Below, piece by piece: positions 47,693-60,200 of a stretch of DNA of 64,000 bases. The DNA lies in the NCBI GenBank assembly GCA_001600175.1, contig BCJC01000001.1:4635652-4699651 (forward strand), in the 5' to 3' direction. A program made the translations under genes and the position numbers. The stretch is from Erythrobasidium yunnanense. Its lineage: Eukaryota > Basidiomycota > Cystobasidiomycetes > Erythrobasidiales > Erythrobasidiaceae. Position 1 is the first letter of the stretch. The number at the start of each line of letters is the position of its first letter. The notes below the pieces were generated by a model. That model worked only from the letters and a program-made list of their open reading frames with translations, was not told the origin of the DNA and did not search any database.

Positions 47693-49130
47693 TCAGAACT
47701 GATGATTCATGAAATCCTCCTCGTCATCATTGCGTCTCGACTTGTTCCTCTGCCTGTCTCCCGACGTCCGTATATCATATCTATCATTGTCGTCCTGCTG
47801 CTCGTCATATCTTCCTCTACTAGCATATCTGTCGTTACCGCCATAAGGGTTGTTGCTGGCGTACTTCGAGCTGGATCGACCATGGTCTCCGCCTGTATAT
47901 TCTCTTCTCGTAGATAGTGTGCCGTAAGGGTTGTTGCTGCCTGTTGAAGCTTCTCGTTCTCGCTCCCTCTCCCTGCCGCTACCGCTACCGCCATAGTACC
48001 CAGAAGAAGCGGTAGAGAGATCTTTGTGATCAGCAGCGAGTCCGTACCGCTCGCTCTTCTTGCTTCGTCGAGACTTCTTGCCGCCAAAGAGGCCTCGTCT
48101 GCCTGAGGATGCTGCGCCTTCGCTGCTGTCATGCGAATGTAGAGAGGGCGCTTGCTCTCTTCCATAATCTCTTCCGTACCCACTAGCACTAGCATTACCC
48201 AGCCGTCTCTGGTTGCCAGAAGTAGATGATCGCATCCTATCTGGGTCCTCCAGGTCTCCAATCAGCGAATCGTTTCTAGCGCTCGCGGCATACATGCCCG
48301 TTCCGGCTTCTCTGTCCTGGTTATCCTGATCGTACGCATCGAGGCCAGATCCATATTCCTTCTTTCTATTCTTCTTGTCTCTTCTTCGTCGATCTCGATC
48401 TTCGTCCGGTAGACCAGCTAGCAGATCATCAGGCGGGATAGTATCGTTTCCTCGCTCTCCGAAGCCAGCACCAGGTTGGGCAGGATGGATACCGTGGTTC
48501 TCGACGAAGCGCTCGACGGCATTGTGCGGAAGCTCGTTGCCGTGCTCATCTTCGAAAGGCCGGTTAGGATCGTCGTACGCGTTGCGGATGTTGCGCTCCT
48601 CGAAGCGCCCGCCCCATTGCCGTGTAGACTTGACGTATTCCGTATCGTCTTGGACTAATCCAGCTTTGAGGGCTATCACACAAACACACAGGATTAGGAC
48701 AGTTCCGCTTGAATACTATTTGGCCCGAGAATGCCAACTCACCCCATTTCGGAGTACGCCCTCGTCCATAGTTGTTTCTGATGTTCTGCAAGAAGAAGTT
48801 GCTATTTATCGAATGCAGAGACGTCAGCTTGGTTGTGAAGGCGGTGTTTCGCCGACCACGACGCTACTGACTGGAAATGGCCAGGAAAGTAGCCCATGCA
48901 CGTAAAGATGATGTTCAAGAAGAAGTCGCTGCATTGCCGAATCGTCAGCTGAGCTCCAGAGAGAATGCCAGAGCCAGCCGGCAGTGACCAGACGTACATC
49001 CCGATCCCGAATCTGATGAGGACAGCCAGAGGAGGGACGACCCATCCAAGGACCTGGAATGAAGCTCGTCAATGACGATGAGCTGGGAGAGTGAGCGAGG
49101 GATGGTCCGCACGATGATGACGGTGAGCAT
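47693..49130 (-). CDS. Pmp3/Sna-family membrane protein with long charged tail
   Basis: Several small exons on the minus strand encode a Pmp3 (UPF0057) domain: VLGWVVPPLAVLIRFGIG, then IDFFLNIIFTCMGYFPGHFH and NFFLQNIRNNYGRGRTPKW. The PPLAVL and IxFFLNIxxTxxGYxPGxxH motifs are diagnostic. Pmp3 itself is about 55 residues; this one continues for about 330 more, like but longer than yeast Sna2-Sna4. The tail reads RQWGGRFEERNIRNAYDD, then blocks rich in Arg, Asp, Gly and Tyr (DRDRRRRDKKNRKKEYGSG, GSGREREREREAS). Pmp3-type proteins sit in plasma or vacuolar membranes and affect ion homeostasis and sorting. The start is uncertain: the ATG at 49130 gives MLTVLGWVV, but an upstream exon from the ATG at 49285 (MKRFKKPQTKS) is also possible. 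Confidence 0.7.
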
Positions 49131-49434
49131 GGCATGATGGCGCTGGAGGACTGGACGAAGCGGGAGCCGGCAAGGAGCAGTCAGGCCAATAAGTTGTAGA
49201 TGTAGTAATGCAGAGTCTGCATACATGGCTTCCCCTGCCTCTTGCCAGAGACGCTCTTCGTCTGCGGTTTCTTGAAGCGCTTCATCGTCGTCTTGTGTGG
49301 TCGGCGGTGGTATCGGAGCGAACGATAGGGGAATACAAAGCGAAGAGCAAAGGCAAACAAGGTTAGGGTAAAGTAGATCAAGACCAGCTAGATTACGTTT
49401 GTCATGCTATCTACACGAACGTCGCTGTGAAGGA

Positions 49435-50398
49435 TTACAGCAAGAGCAGCAAGCCGGCCCAGCAGAGAGCGAGTGACGCCAGACCCGATGATGCGACTGT
49501 CAGAACCACAGCATCATTATGTGTGATCTACTGATGTAGTGCTGATTATACTCTCTTACCTAATGTCACTCCAGCACCATTCTGCTGTCCTTGGCTGACT
49601 GCACTTGTGCTTACGGCCTGTTCAGGCGCACCTCCCCCATTTCCAGCATGTGCAGCCTGACCTCTCACGCTCGTCGCATTGCTACTGCTGCTGCTCGTTC
49701 TCGCTGCTTCATCAACTGAGAAGGTGCCAAAGAAAGTTGTCATGGCTGTAATCTGAGGTAGAGAGACGGGTGTTGTAGCTGTTGCAGTAGAATTCGCGGA
49801 AGAGGTAGAGGTCTCGGCTGTCCATGTGAATGAGAAGTTCCCGCTTTGCGATGCGGGGATGTTCTGCGTTGAATAGCTGCCATTTGTGAACGAGATGGAG
49901 AGGGGGGCTGTGAAAGCGGTATAAGCACACGATACTGCTGAAGGTTAGAAAGGGACGTACTGCCATTGCTAGGACACGACTTGCTCTCATTATTACAGAT
50001 ACACTGGAAGCTCGTTCTGCAGGAAATTCTCAAAATCAGACGCGACCCAAACAAAGCGAATTTGGAAAGCTGCTTGCTTACCCGTTGTTTCCTGCAGCAT
50101 GTATGCTTCCATCACAGTCTACTGTTCCTAGAGGAGTTGCGATACATCCTGTGCTATTGCTACTCGCAGCACTTGCACAGCTCGCCAGCGGGACGGTGCA
50201 GAAGGACGAAGTCGCGCAGGCTTCGACTGACGACGCAGAAGATGGAGAGGTTGACGAGGAGGTAGATCTAGAGCAGGACTGTCCTGTGTATTGAAAGACG
50301 TGGCAGACTTGTCCAGCTACCACGACGGGCGCGCCGAGTACAGAGATGCTGCTTCGCGTCGCCAGCATGGTGAGCGTGAGGAGGAGGACTTCGCGCAT
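49435..50398 (-). CDS. GPI-anchored Cys/Ser-rich cell-surface protein
   Basis: Four exons. The signal peptide is MREVLLLTLTMLATRSSISVLG. The ectodomain carries paired cysteines (VCHVFQYTGQSC, ACATSSFCTVPLASC, GCIATPLGTVDC, and after an intron SFQCICNNESKSCP), followed by LSISFTNGSYSTQNIPASQS and FSFTWTAETSTSS, then a Ser/Thr/Gly-rich stalk. The last exon codes ASSGLASLALCWAGLLLLL, a GPI-attachment signal ending directly at the stop (49435-49437). It should be attached to the plasma membrane or cell wall. The cysteine-spaced domain is not one I can name. The donor after GAGVTL and the acceptor before VASSGL preserve the frame. Confidence 0.72.
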
Positions 50399-51133
50399 GT
50401 TCTGTGTGTATGTTGGATGGATGGAAAGAGAAGAAGAAGAGCTGTTCTTGTCGTTTATTCAAGTTTGGCCTGGCTCTGAAAATGCAGGAATTTCGAGGGA
50501 CCCTCACCGCCTAGCTAGCGCATAGCCTGGCACGTCCCTGCCCCGCTGCAAACGCGCAGCAACCTTCAGCTTCGCCTGCTTCAAACCAATTCTTGATAGT
50601 TTCGCATCATGGGATAACATCAGTGTCCATGACACCAGCTAATGCAGCACGTCTTGGACCTCCAGGAGATTATGCCAATGCCCACTTCGAAATTTCCATG
50701 AGAAGCTCCTTCTGCAAATTGGGTTGGGACTTTCGACGAAGTACATGCTCATCGTAATTCGCTAACATGTATATGCACATCTCTACACCTACTCCTCTAC
50801 TCTCACTATACGCGCGCTAATCAGAACTCTCTCCTTCCTTTTGTGGCCGTCTTCTGCTCTCCGGCAATCACTGAATCATGACAACCGGACGATCATGCCA
50901 TTCGACACAGACTCTCCAGATTTCTCTCCGCATTAAGCTACCGCTATAGTGCTCTTCTTCTGGGAATTGCAATAACCGGAGCGCCCTCCGCCTTCTAGCT
51001 GAATTGACGTTGGACCCCAGCGTGGCTCTCCTTCCTTCTTTGCGCTTCTCTTCACTTGCTCTTGAACCGTTCATCTCTCTCATACTCTGTAGGGAAACTG
51101 AATAGAAATCTTCACTCGTCAAAAGCCACAGCC
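50399..51133. promoter_or_regulatory. Divergent promoter region
   Basis: About 735 bases between two divergent genes that code for membrane-associated products. No RNA gene or strong motif was recognised. Confidence 0.4.
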
Positions 51134-52091
51134 ATGTCGAACAACCACCACGCCTACCTCAAGTGGCCTCGCCTCATCGCCTTCAATATCAACGGCGTAC
51201 TCGCAATCACAGCGACTGCTCTGTCTGCGCGATGTACGCGTTCTTCATTTTTCGACAATGGAACACCCGCTGATTGCAATCTTTCGCGCCCTCCAGCCCT
51301 CGTGAACCTGAATCATGATAGGCACACTTTGGTGAGGATTGCACTGCTCTAACAATACGACAACAAAGATGTTGACTGGATCTGCGTGTCTTGACAGGCC
51401 GCTGCCATTCCTGGAGCTACGATCCAAGCTACCGACGTAGTCGCTGCGTCTGCCATCATGACTACCGCAACGGGTATTGCCTCTCTCTACACTGTAAGTC
51501 GCGCTTCCCTAGCCAAGTGAGGGAGACAGCGCTGAGTCACAAAAACAGGCCGCGCTCTCTACGGCAATCACGATGAAATGGCATAGGGAAGAGACCAGAA
51601 GGACTATTCTAGTCAAAGAGATTTGCATGCTTTTGATGGGTCTCTTCATACTAGGAGCAGCGATCGCGTAGGTCTCGAACCCACGAGTTTTTCCTTTCTT
51701 TCGCTAATACTCAGCATGTCCTCCCAGCGCGACCATCATCATTGTCCCTCGATCTGCAGGCGTGAAAGGACCCCTCCCATCAGCCGTCATTGCCCGCTTG
51801 ATCGCACTCCAAGGCAAATCCCTCGCGTACCGGGACTCCATCGTCTTCCCCGCCCTGATAGTAGTCTGGGTCTGTTTCGGATCCACACTCGTTTCTTTCA
51901 TCCTAGCTGCACTTGCTTCAAGACATATTCGCAAATACGGGCCGGAGAATACACTCATTGGCCATAAGGTGTCTGATGCGTATGAGGGTAAAACACACCA
52001 CCATGGAGAGAAGGAAGTAGCGCACCATGCGGAGGACATTAATGGAAACGGACACACTGCGAATGGCGTCAATGGACATCATCACGCTTGA
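51134..52091 (+). CDS. Four-TM membrane protein, family unknown
   Basis: Five exons. Frame matching gives a short second exon coding SLVNLNHDRHTL, followed by AAAIPGATIQATDVVAASAIM. Membrane segments are visible at WPRLIAFNINGVLAITATAL, DVVAASAIMTTATGIASLY, KEICMLLMGLFILGAAIAATIIIV and FPALIVVWVCFGSTLVSFILAALA. Loops include MKWHREETRRTILV and RSAGVKGPLPSAVIARLIALQ. The C-terminus is His/Asn-rich (HHHGEKEVAHHAEDING, HTANGVNGHHHA) and could bind metal weakly. The layout is like small fungal MARVEL-type or uncharacterised four-helix proteins, but I cannot assign a family. Confidence 0.65.
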
Positions 52092-52334
52092 AAGAAGTCT
52101 CAATGCATTGTTCATCACTGGAGTGCATATTCCCCATCTTCCATACTTCTTGAGCGGTTTCCAATTTCAGTTTCCTTGGGCATCGGGTTGTTCGACATGT
52201 CATCCTTGTTTAATTCACCTTCATGCGTTGTAGCTTGTCAATCATTCAGGTTTCTGTTCTTACTTCCAAAGGGACTCTATCATTCGTCTCCTTTGCACCT
52301 ACACTTTCTTTCCTGAAGACACAAAGATGCGCTC

Positions 52335-54193
52335 ATGCAGGCGCCCTACAATCTTGCACAAGAGGCAATAGCATCCAGTACTGATCAACATCGCCAAGCT
52401 CTGCCTGCAGAATGGCAGAAAGCACCGACAGCGACGCGTCCTTTGCCTGGCGGACCTGGAAAGCTGGACCATACGGATTTACAGGCTGTCAGAGGCTTTA
52501 CTAACAAACAGCGAGCTCACTTGTTGAAAGGTGGGCCCCTTGCCTTGCCTCGCTCCTCGACCTGGACTGACGCTATGCTGTCATATTATAGCCGGCTTCA
52601 CTACCACGACGGAGATTCTCTATACACCTCTCTCTTCTCTGAGTAACAAACTCAAAGTGTCTCAATCCGAATGTCGAGAAATCATCTCCTGCATCGTAAA
52701 TGAACGCCTACACGCTTCGCCAACCTCGACTTCTAGAGCTGGCGCGATTTTCTCGAGTGCTAGCGTAGCTGAGCGACTTGTGGATGCACAACGTCAAGAG
52801 AATGGAGATGGGACGGTATCGTCCACGGGCCAGAAGGCGTTGGATGACCTGCTCGGAGGAGGGATCAGGACGGGCACCTTGACTGAGATAGCAGGCGAAG
52901 CGTGAGCTTCTCTCCCACGACGTTTGTGAATACCCTGCTGATCTTTGATGGATTTCCAGCGCCTCTGGAAAGACGGCCTTTGCCCTGCAACTGTCTTTAC
53001 AAGTCCAGCTTCCTTCCTCTCAAGGCGGGCTCTCAGGATCCTGCGCCTACTTATCTTCCGAAGGGAATTTTCCCAGTCAAAGATTACTCGACATCGCTTC
53101 TACGTATTCATGCTGGAACGGGAGTCAAGAAGATGTACAGCGCGCTATGGACAATGTGCATTTATTGCACTGCTCGGAAGTAGAGCCGCTGCTGCATGCT
53201 GTCAGATATACACTGCCTGCTCTCGTTGACATGCAGCTGCATGGACCAGCAGAGGAAGAGATATTGCAGGAAATGATGGGAACGCAGATGGTACCCTCGT
53301 CGAATCAAGCAGACTATCGCGATACAGACCTACTTCTTCCTCCTACACAAGTCCCTCCACAACATGTCATCCCTACTGTACAACCTCTGAGCGCGGACAA
53401 GCCGAAACCGGTCAAGCTCATCATAGTAGACAGTATCGCCGCTCCTTTCCGAGGTGCCGAAGGTTCTTCTTCGTCAACTCACCACTTCTCAGACCGTACG
53501 CGAGATCTGGCAGAAGTCGCTTCGCTGCTATATCGCCTAGCGCAGCGATACAACCTCGCTGTAGTGCTCATCAACCAAGTTTCAGACGTCATGTCTTCTA
53601 CCTCTTCATTGGAAGTCAACAACAAACAGAAGCAAGCTCAAGAAGACCAGCATCTCAACGATGGCTTCCCTCTCGACTACCGACAATACGCGCATGCATC
53701 CAAGTTCTTTTCTGGAGAAAGTGCAGGAAACGGAGGCAAGATGGCCGTCTTTGGACTGGCATGGGCGAATCTCATCAATGCGCGTGTGATGCTCACACGG
53801 ACTGGCAAGCGGCGGCGGATCTCAGATGGGCGCGAGGTGGAATACGATCACGCTGTCGAGATGGATGGGGATGGAGGGGAGATATATGGGATGAATAGCG
53901 ATAGTGAGGAAGTAAGAAGGATGGATATTGTATTCTCGCCATTCACGGAATTGGGGTATACGGAGTACGTCCTTAGGCAAGAAGGGCTAGTTGGAGTAGG
54001 CACAGTACACCGGACACCGCGAGGCGTCAAGGCACCCTCCGCAGGTAGAGAAGCAGTGGATCAGGAAGGCGACGAGGCACTGCGAGCATCGGGAATACCA
54101 TCGATCGATTCGCAAGCGGACGAAGAGGAAGATGAAGAAGCTGCCCTTTGGAAGGGCCTCAGCTCGGATCCTGCTTTCGAGGAGGTGGAGTAG
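52335..54193 (+). CDS. RAD57: Rad51-paralogue recombinase, Rad57-like
   Basis: Three exons: 52335-52530, 52592-52901 and 52960-54193, total 1740 nt (579 aa). Residues about 35-80 form a helix-hairpin-helix-like region (LQAVRGFTNKQRAHLLKAGF). Then TGQKALDDLLGGGIRTGTLTEIAG leads into the Walker A box GEAASGKTAF, split by intron 2. Next come LQLSLQVQLPSSQGGLSG, AYLSSEGNFPSQRLL and the Walker B strand VKLIIVDSIAAPFRG. RYNLAVVLINQVSDVM is the L2-region strand. FGLAWANLINARVMLTR completes the core. Rad57 pairs with Rad55 to stabilise Rad51 filaments in homologous repair; XRCC3 is the animal counterpart. The C-terminus has an acidic low-complexity tail. Assignment to Rad57 rather than another paralogue is by overall pattern only. 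Confidence 0.75.
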
Positions 54194-54428
54194 GAGTATA
54201 GCAGTTATTAGCAGTCATATGAGTATGTTGTTGTAAGATGAGGATGGGTCAGGGCAGGATTTTCTTGCTCTCCCGCGCTGGCAATGCAGTCATCGCACAG
54301 AGTGTATACTGCTGAACAATCATCCTCGACTGACTCAATCACCTCACACCGGGAGTCATTCAGAGTTTTTAGCAAGTGACGCCTTGCTTCTTTCGACCAA
54401 TCCATATCATACATACCAATTCTGCGCG

Positions 54429-56997
54429 ATGAATCCCAACGCCAATTCCTTCAGCTTCAGCGGTGGTGCGCCCATGTTTACGCCAGGTCAAGTACGGCGA
54501 GCACCTCAGCCGGGCCAGCAGCAGCAGTATGGCCAGCAGCAAGGGCAAGGGCCAGTCCGCGAGAGCTGGGAAGATGATCAGCCGGCGTACAATCCACAGC
54601 AGCAATACTATGGCCAGCAATACGGTCAACAACAGCAGGGTTATTATGGTCAGCAACAGCAGCCAGGTTACGGCCAAGGGTACCATCAGCAACAGCCTTA
54701 CTACCCCCAGCAGCAGCAGCAGCAATTCCAGCCTCAGATTATGCAAAGAAACAACAATACACAGTCACAACTGCCGTCTCAGCATCAGCCTTACATCCCA
54801 CCTCAAGCTCAGGCTCAGACTGGACCTCCCAAAGTCATCAGCATTGGTGGAGGATCAAAGCCTGCAGCAACGCCGGCTAGCAGCAGCGATGCACCTGCTA
54901 AATCATCCACTATATCTCTGTCTATTGGCGGTGGAAGCAAGCCTGCTCAAGCACAAGCAGCTGCCACGGCCGCTGAAAAAGAAAAGAAACCAGCAGCTTC
55001 ATCAAGCGAAATTACGCCTGCACTCAAGACTGCTCAACTAGCTACATCTTCCTCTACTTCCACTTCTTCACCTACTTCTTCGCCAGCTCCAGCTGCGAAA
55101 GCGCCAGCAGCCGACTCTCCTGCTAAGAAGAAGGAAGAAGCTGTCGCTGAACCCGCTAAGCCTGCAGCTGCAGCTTCTGCTAGTAGTATAAGTGTAGGAC
55201 CGGCAGCGAAGAAGGTAGAGAAGTCAGCGGACGCTATTGCTGAACAAGTGGCGGCTGTCGCAGATGAGGAAGAGCTGAAGGATCTGTTTGGAGGAAAGGA
55301 AGAGTCAGCAGAGCAGAGAGAGCATGTCAATATCGTCTTCATCGGACACGTCGAGTGAGTCTCTTTATCATACAAGGCGAGATAATAATTAGGCTAACAA
55401 GCTAAACGCGTTCGCAGTGCTGGTAAGTCTACGATGGGAGGGCGCATCCTAGTCGACTGTGGGATGGTCGTAAGTCAACTCAGGTCGGGTTTGCATCCGT
55501 GAGCAAGCTAATGTATCGGTATACGATATCCAGGACAAGCGAACGCTCGAGAAGTACGAGAAGGAGTCTAAAGAAGCAGGTCGAGAGTCATGGTATCTAT
55601 CATGGGCATTAGACAGTACCTCACAAGAGCGTACAAAAGGAATCACCGTCGAAGTTGGTCGAGCGTACTTCGAGACCGAGAAACGTCGATACACGATTCT
55701 CGATGCACCAGGTCACAAGTCATTCGTCCCCTCTATGATAACAGGCGCAGCGCAAGCAGATGTCGCTATTCTTGTGGTATCAGCGAGAAAAGGTGAATTC
55801 GAAACTGGGTTCGAGAAAGGTGGACAAACGAGAGAACATGTCATGCTCGTCAAAACGGCAGGTATTTCGAAGATAGTAGTCGCCATAAACAAGATGGACG
55901 ACCCTACTGTCCAGTGGAGCAAAGAGCGGTGAGCCAGCTTGATTCCCTCGCTCATCGAATACGAGTTACTGACTAATTGGATAATGTGTAGGTGGGACGA
56001 GGTCGTTGGCAAACTCACACCGTTCATGAAGCAATCTGGCTACAACCCCAAGACAGACGTCACTTTCATTCCCGTGTCCGGCTTTACAGGCGCGAACATC
56101 AAGACGCGCATCACTGACAACTCAGCACCCTACTATACTGGACCTGCACTCCTAGAGTTCTTGGACAATCTGCCAATGTCAGACCGGAAAGTCAACGCAC
56201 CGCTCATGATCCCTATCTCGGAGAAATACAAAGATATGGGTACGATCGTGGTGGGAAAAGTAGAGTCTGGAAGGGTGAGGAGGGGAGATGCAGTCACTAT
56301 CATGCCTAACAAGGTTAGAACGATATTCAGAGTACACCACGTCATTCGCTGACTGACATATTATGGTTTCTACCAGAACCAAGTGGAAATCACAGCCATC
56401 TACTCCGAAAATGAAGAAGAGATCCCTTCAGCCATCTGCGGAGACAACATCCGCTTACGTTTGCGTGGTATAGACGATGAAGACATCAGTGTCGGCTTTG
56501 TCATTTCAGCAGCGGACAAACCTGTACACGCCGTCACGCACTTCGAGGCACAGCTTATTATTCTCGATCACAAGAATATCATCTGTGCGGGATACTCGGC
56601 CGTCATGCATGTGCATACAGCTGCCGAGGAGGTCAACTTAGCTGTAAGCTCTCCATCTGTTTCGAACGGCTTGTGCGGATGCTGACATTGCTGTCTTCAG
56701 GCTCTGCTGCACTACTATGACAAGAAAACCGGCCGTAAATCACGTCGGCCGCCTCAGTTCGCCAAGAAAGGGCAGAAGATCGTAGCCCTTGTCGAAGCGT
56801 CTCAACAAATCTGTATCGAGCGCTTCGACGACCATCCCCAACTGGGGCGCTTTACCCTGCGAGACGAAGGAAAGACGATCGCCATTGGAAAAGTCACAAA
56901 ACTCATACAGAACTCGGAGGAGATGCCTGATATGGCCAAGCTGTCGGTCGCAGCGGGAACCGCATCAAGTGCGACAACGGCTGCTAATGGCGCTTAA
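54429..56997 (+). CDS. SUP35: Translation termination factor eRF3 with prion-like N-terminus
   Basis: Six exons: 54429-55354, 55418-55469, 55534-55928, 55992-56313, 56377-56643 and 56701-56997, total 2259 nt (752 aa). Residues 1-130 are rich in Gln, Tyr, Gly and Pro with imperfect YGQQ and YYGQQQQ repeats. Residues about 130-295 form an Ala/Lys/Ser/Glu-rich middle region. The GTPase follows: NIVFIGHVDAGKSTMGGRI, RTKGITVEVGRAYF, DAPGHKSFVPSMI and NKMDDPTVQW. The C-terminal beta-barrels read SEKYKDMGTIVVGKVESG, FVISAADKPVHAVTHFEAQ and HYYDKKTGRKSRRPPQFAKK. All G-motifs are intact. eRF3 binds eRF1 and uses GTP to drive peptide release at stop codons. Domain order N-M-C equals that of yeast Sup35. 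Confidence 0.95.
54498..54735 (+). repeat. Gln/Tyr/Gly imperfect oligopeptide repeats in eRF3
   Basis: CAG/CAA-rich DNA codes for repeats such as YGQQQG, YYGQQYGQQQQ, YYGQQQQPGYGQ and YYPQQQQQQ. CAG and CAA codons are mixed, so selection seems to act on the peptide rather than on a pure trinucleotide run. Confidence 0.8.
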
Positions 56998-57226
56998 AGA
57001 GTAGTGATATAGAGTCAGTCTGATCTATGTACTGCAATATCTATCGCATTTTCGTTCGCATCGCTGTCTTTCGGCTTTGATCTGACTTCAAACTGAGCAC
57101 TATCGCATCTTCAACATACAGACATGAATACCTCGAGTGGAAGACGACAATAACACATCTTGAATTGCGCTCGCATCGCAAGCCTACAAAGTCCAGCTGC
57201 CAGAGCGTTCGACTAGGGCTGCTGCC

Positions 57227-60200
57227 ATGGAGGACCTACGACGAGCTCTGCACGATGTGACTTCGCATCTCAAAGGAACAGGTACATTGTATATGTATTG
57301 TGCAACATGGAAGGCTCAGGCTGATGTATAAAGGCAGACAACGAGCTCAAGGTCGTCTCGCTAGACACGCTTAATAATGCAATACAGAGCGCGGAAGGGT
57401 CTACAGAAACAGCTACAGTTCTTTCAAATGCTCTGGACACCTTCAAAGCATCCCTAAAAACCAACAATACTCGCGTTTCTTTGGCGGCTCTCGGTTGCAT
57501 AACAAGCTTGTTCGATTGGCTTCACGCTGCGATTACCGCTATCGAAACAGGGCAGAGCGTCTCTGAGTATTCTACATTACTGCACGATGCAGTCACCGCA
57601 CTTGTGCCTGCTCAAGGATCTGGCTTGATGGCCTTCCTGGGCGATTCGAAGGAGAATATCCGATTACAAGCTGGCAAAGCTCTTCTTCTGGCTGGCCAGT
57701 CTGCTGCTCTAGACAGTACACGCTCGAATGCCCCGTCCCAGGAAAGCGCTCTCGCCATGATCGATAGAGCCGTCAAGGAACAAGGCCTGACTAGCAAGAA
57801 CGCCAAAACACGGGAGCAGGTGAGCCTCAACCTTGGCAATTAGCTCTAGCTGTTGGCTAGAAAGCTCACGCCGCGCAATGCAGAGTCTTCTGTATGTAGC
57901 TGGACTTAGGGCGGCCCATCCTACGCTTCCTCTACGGCCTTGGGTTCCACTGCTTGTGGACTTACTCGAAGATTCCGATGCGATTGTCCGGGACGTAGCT
58001 CGCGAGTCCCTCGTCAGCATATTCACCGCACCTAGCATTTCGCCTGCAGCCAAAACAGATCTGAAGAGGGAGATACTGAAGAAAGGCGTGCGCAGAACTA
58101 CCAGCGATGCCATTCTGAAACGTATACTGGGAAATAGCGCTACGGGTATTCCCGTCAGTAACGCTGCCAGAGCGCCTCAGTCTCGGGGAAGCAGCATTGA
58201 TGAAGATCGGGAGAGCGATACAACATTGGCCAGCATGCCTTCGGCTACACCACGACCCGGCAGCAGACTCTCTCGGACGTCAGTCGCGAATACAGCAGCT
58301 AACACCTCCGCGAGCGCCAAAAGCGTAAACTCAGTCGCGAAGCCAGCTGTCAAAGGCGAACGGCTGCTCAAAGCGCCCAAAAACATGAGCAACGAAGATA
58401 TACTAGCTCAGATAGATGCGCAAGCTGCTTCAGCAGCCGCCTCTGCTCCGGAAGTGGAAATCAACGTAGTCGAAACAGTATACGTGAGTTGCTTTCGCCC
58501 AATCTCCTCATACATACTAATCGTAAATCGATCAATCATTCGCATTAGATCGCCTCTGCCAAAGACCTGGACAGCGAAATTCAAGCCATGCTGCCTCACT
58601 TTCAAGGCAAAGAGACGGAACATAATTGGCAACCGCGCGAAAAGAGCATCTTCAAGCTCAGAGGCTTGGTACAAGGCAATGCTGCGACTCCTGAAAACCG
58701 GACCGACTTCGTGGCTGCCCTAAAGTTGATGCAGGAGGGCATTCTCAAGGCTGTAAGCCCCGCTTTTAGCTTTCTCCCATCCCTATGCTGATCGGTCTCT
58801 GTGAATGTCCTCGTACAGGCGTCCAGCTTGCGGACGACGCTTTCTTCGGCGGCATGCCAGCTGATAGCCGAACTAGCCAGCACCCTCAAGCACAGCTTAG
58901 ATCCGCTATACGATACCTTCCTTTCTCATCTCCTCAAGATGTCGTCGTTGAACAAGAAGACGATTGTACAGCTGTCGCAAGAAAGTGTCACTACCCTGAT
59001 CACGAACTGTTCTTTCCACGTAAAGACGATCGGTGTCTTGGCTTCAAACCTGGATAATAAGAATGTGCAGGTCCGACAGTATGGGATATCCCACCTCAAA
59101 CAGATCATCGAGACACACGCTACTCAACACAAGGCCCAAATCGAAGGCACAGGCAATCTGGACACAATCAATCAGTCCCTCCGCAAAGGCTTAGGCGACG
59201 CAAACGCCCCAGTTCGGGATACAGCTCGCCTTACCTTCTGGCCAGTTGACAAGATCTGGCCGAGCCTTGCGAGGGGCATCATCGACTCATTAGATGCGAA
59301 TGCGCGCAAGTTGCTGGAGAAAGCAGGCTCAACAGCAAACGGTGGCTCTGCTGCTGGTGTTCGGTCTGTATCGAACACATCAGCCGCCAGCAATGGCAGC
59401 AGGACGTCCGTTCGGGATCTCATACAAAGCCGTCGAGCAGCCGCCTCTGCTGCTGTCCCTGCAGCGACAGATAGCGACTCAGATGCTCAACGAACACCTG
59501 TCAGAGGCACTCCTGCTGCGAGTCCCCCCTCTACTCTCCGCCGTACGGTACCAAGCGGAACGCCATCCCGCACCAACTCGGCTACTCCGTCAGCCTATGC
59601 GAAGTCAGCTTCTTCCACATCACCATCCAAAAATTCGCCCAACGTTACCAGGTCTGCTGTCTCGGTGACGCGGGAGAGATCGCTATCTGGAGGCTCCTCC
59701 ACAGGCCGGACGACACCGACTTCCAGGTCTTCGCCCTTGCGGACAAACATAACCTCCACTGGTGTCTCGCGTTTCACACCCTCTCAAAATGGATCTCGAG
59801 CTTCTTTCCCCAGTCCGCGCCCTTCGCCTGTGCAGCAGCCTCCTTCTCCTACTTTATATGCGATGGCGCACAACGGGGACTCATCCAACATGGAGGGATT
59901 CACGCTAGACATAGCGAATACCGTTCCGCTTCCTCATGAGATCTCGTCCGATGATGAATCGCTAGATCTCCTTGCGAATCAGACGACAGACCGTACGCCA
60001 ATTCGAGCAAGGAATAACTTGCCGAATCGAAGTGTTGTAGAATCACCTCGCGGACTTGCTGATACTTCGCATCTACTGGACCACCTCATGGATGACACCT
60101 TGCTGTCTGAGTTCACAAGTGCCCCGGTCGAAGCCGATGAAGCTGTCAGGAGCCGTGCAGAACAAGCAGAGCAGACTGCACACCGTTTCTTGGAAGTTAC

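Noticed and set aside
51671-51681. GGTCTCGAACC, the reverse complement of a tRNA B-box (GGTTCGANNCC)
   Set aside because: It lies inside a roughly 60-nt intron of the four-TM gene. No matching A-box or cloverleaf fits, so it is a chance match.
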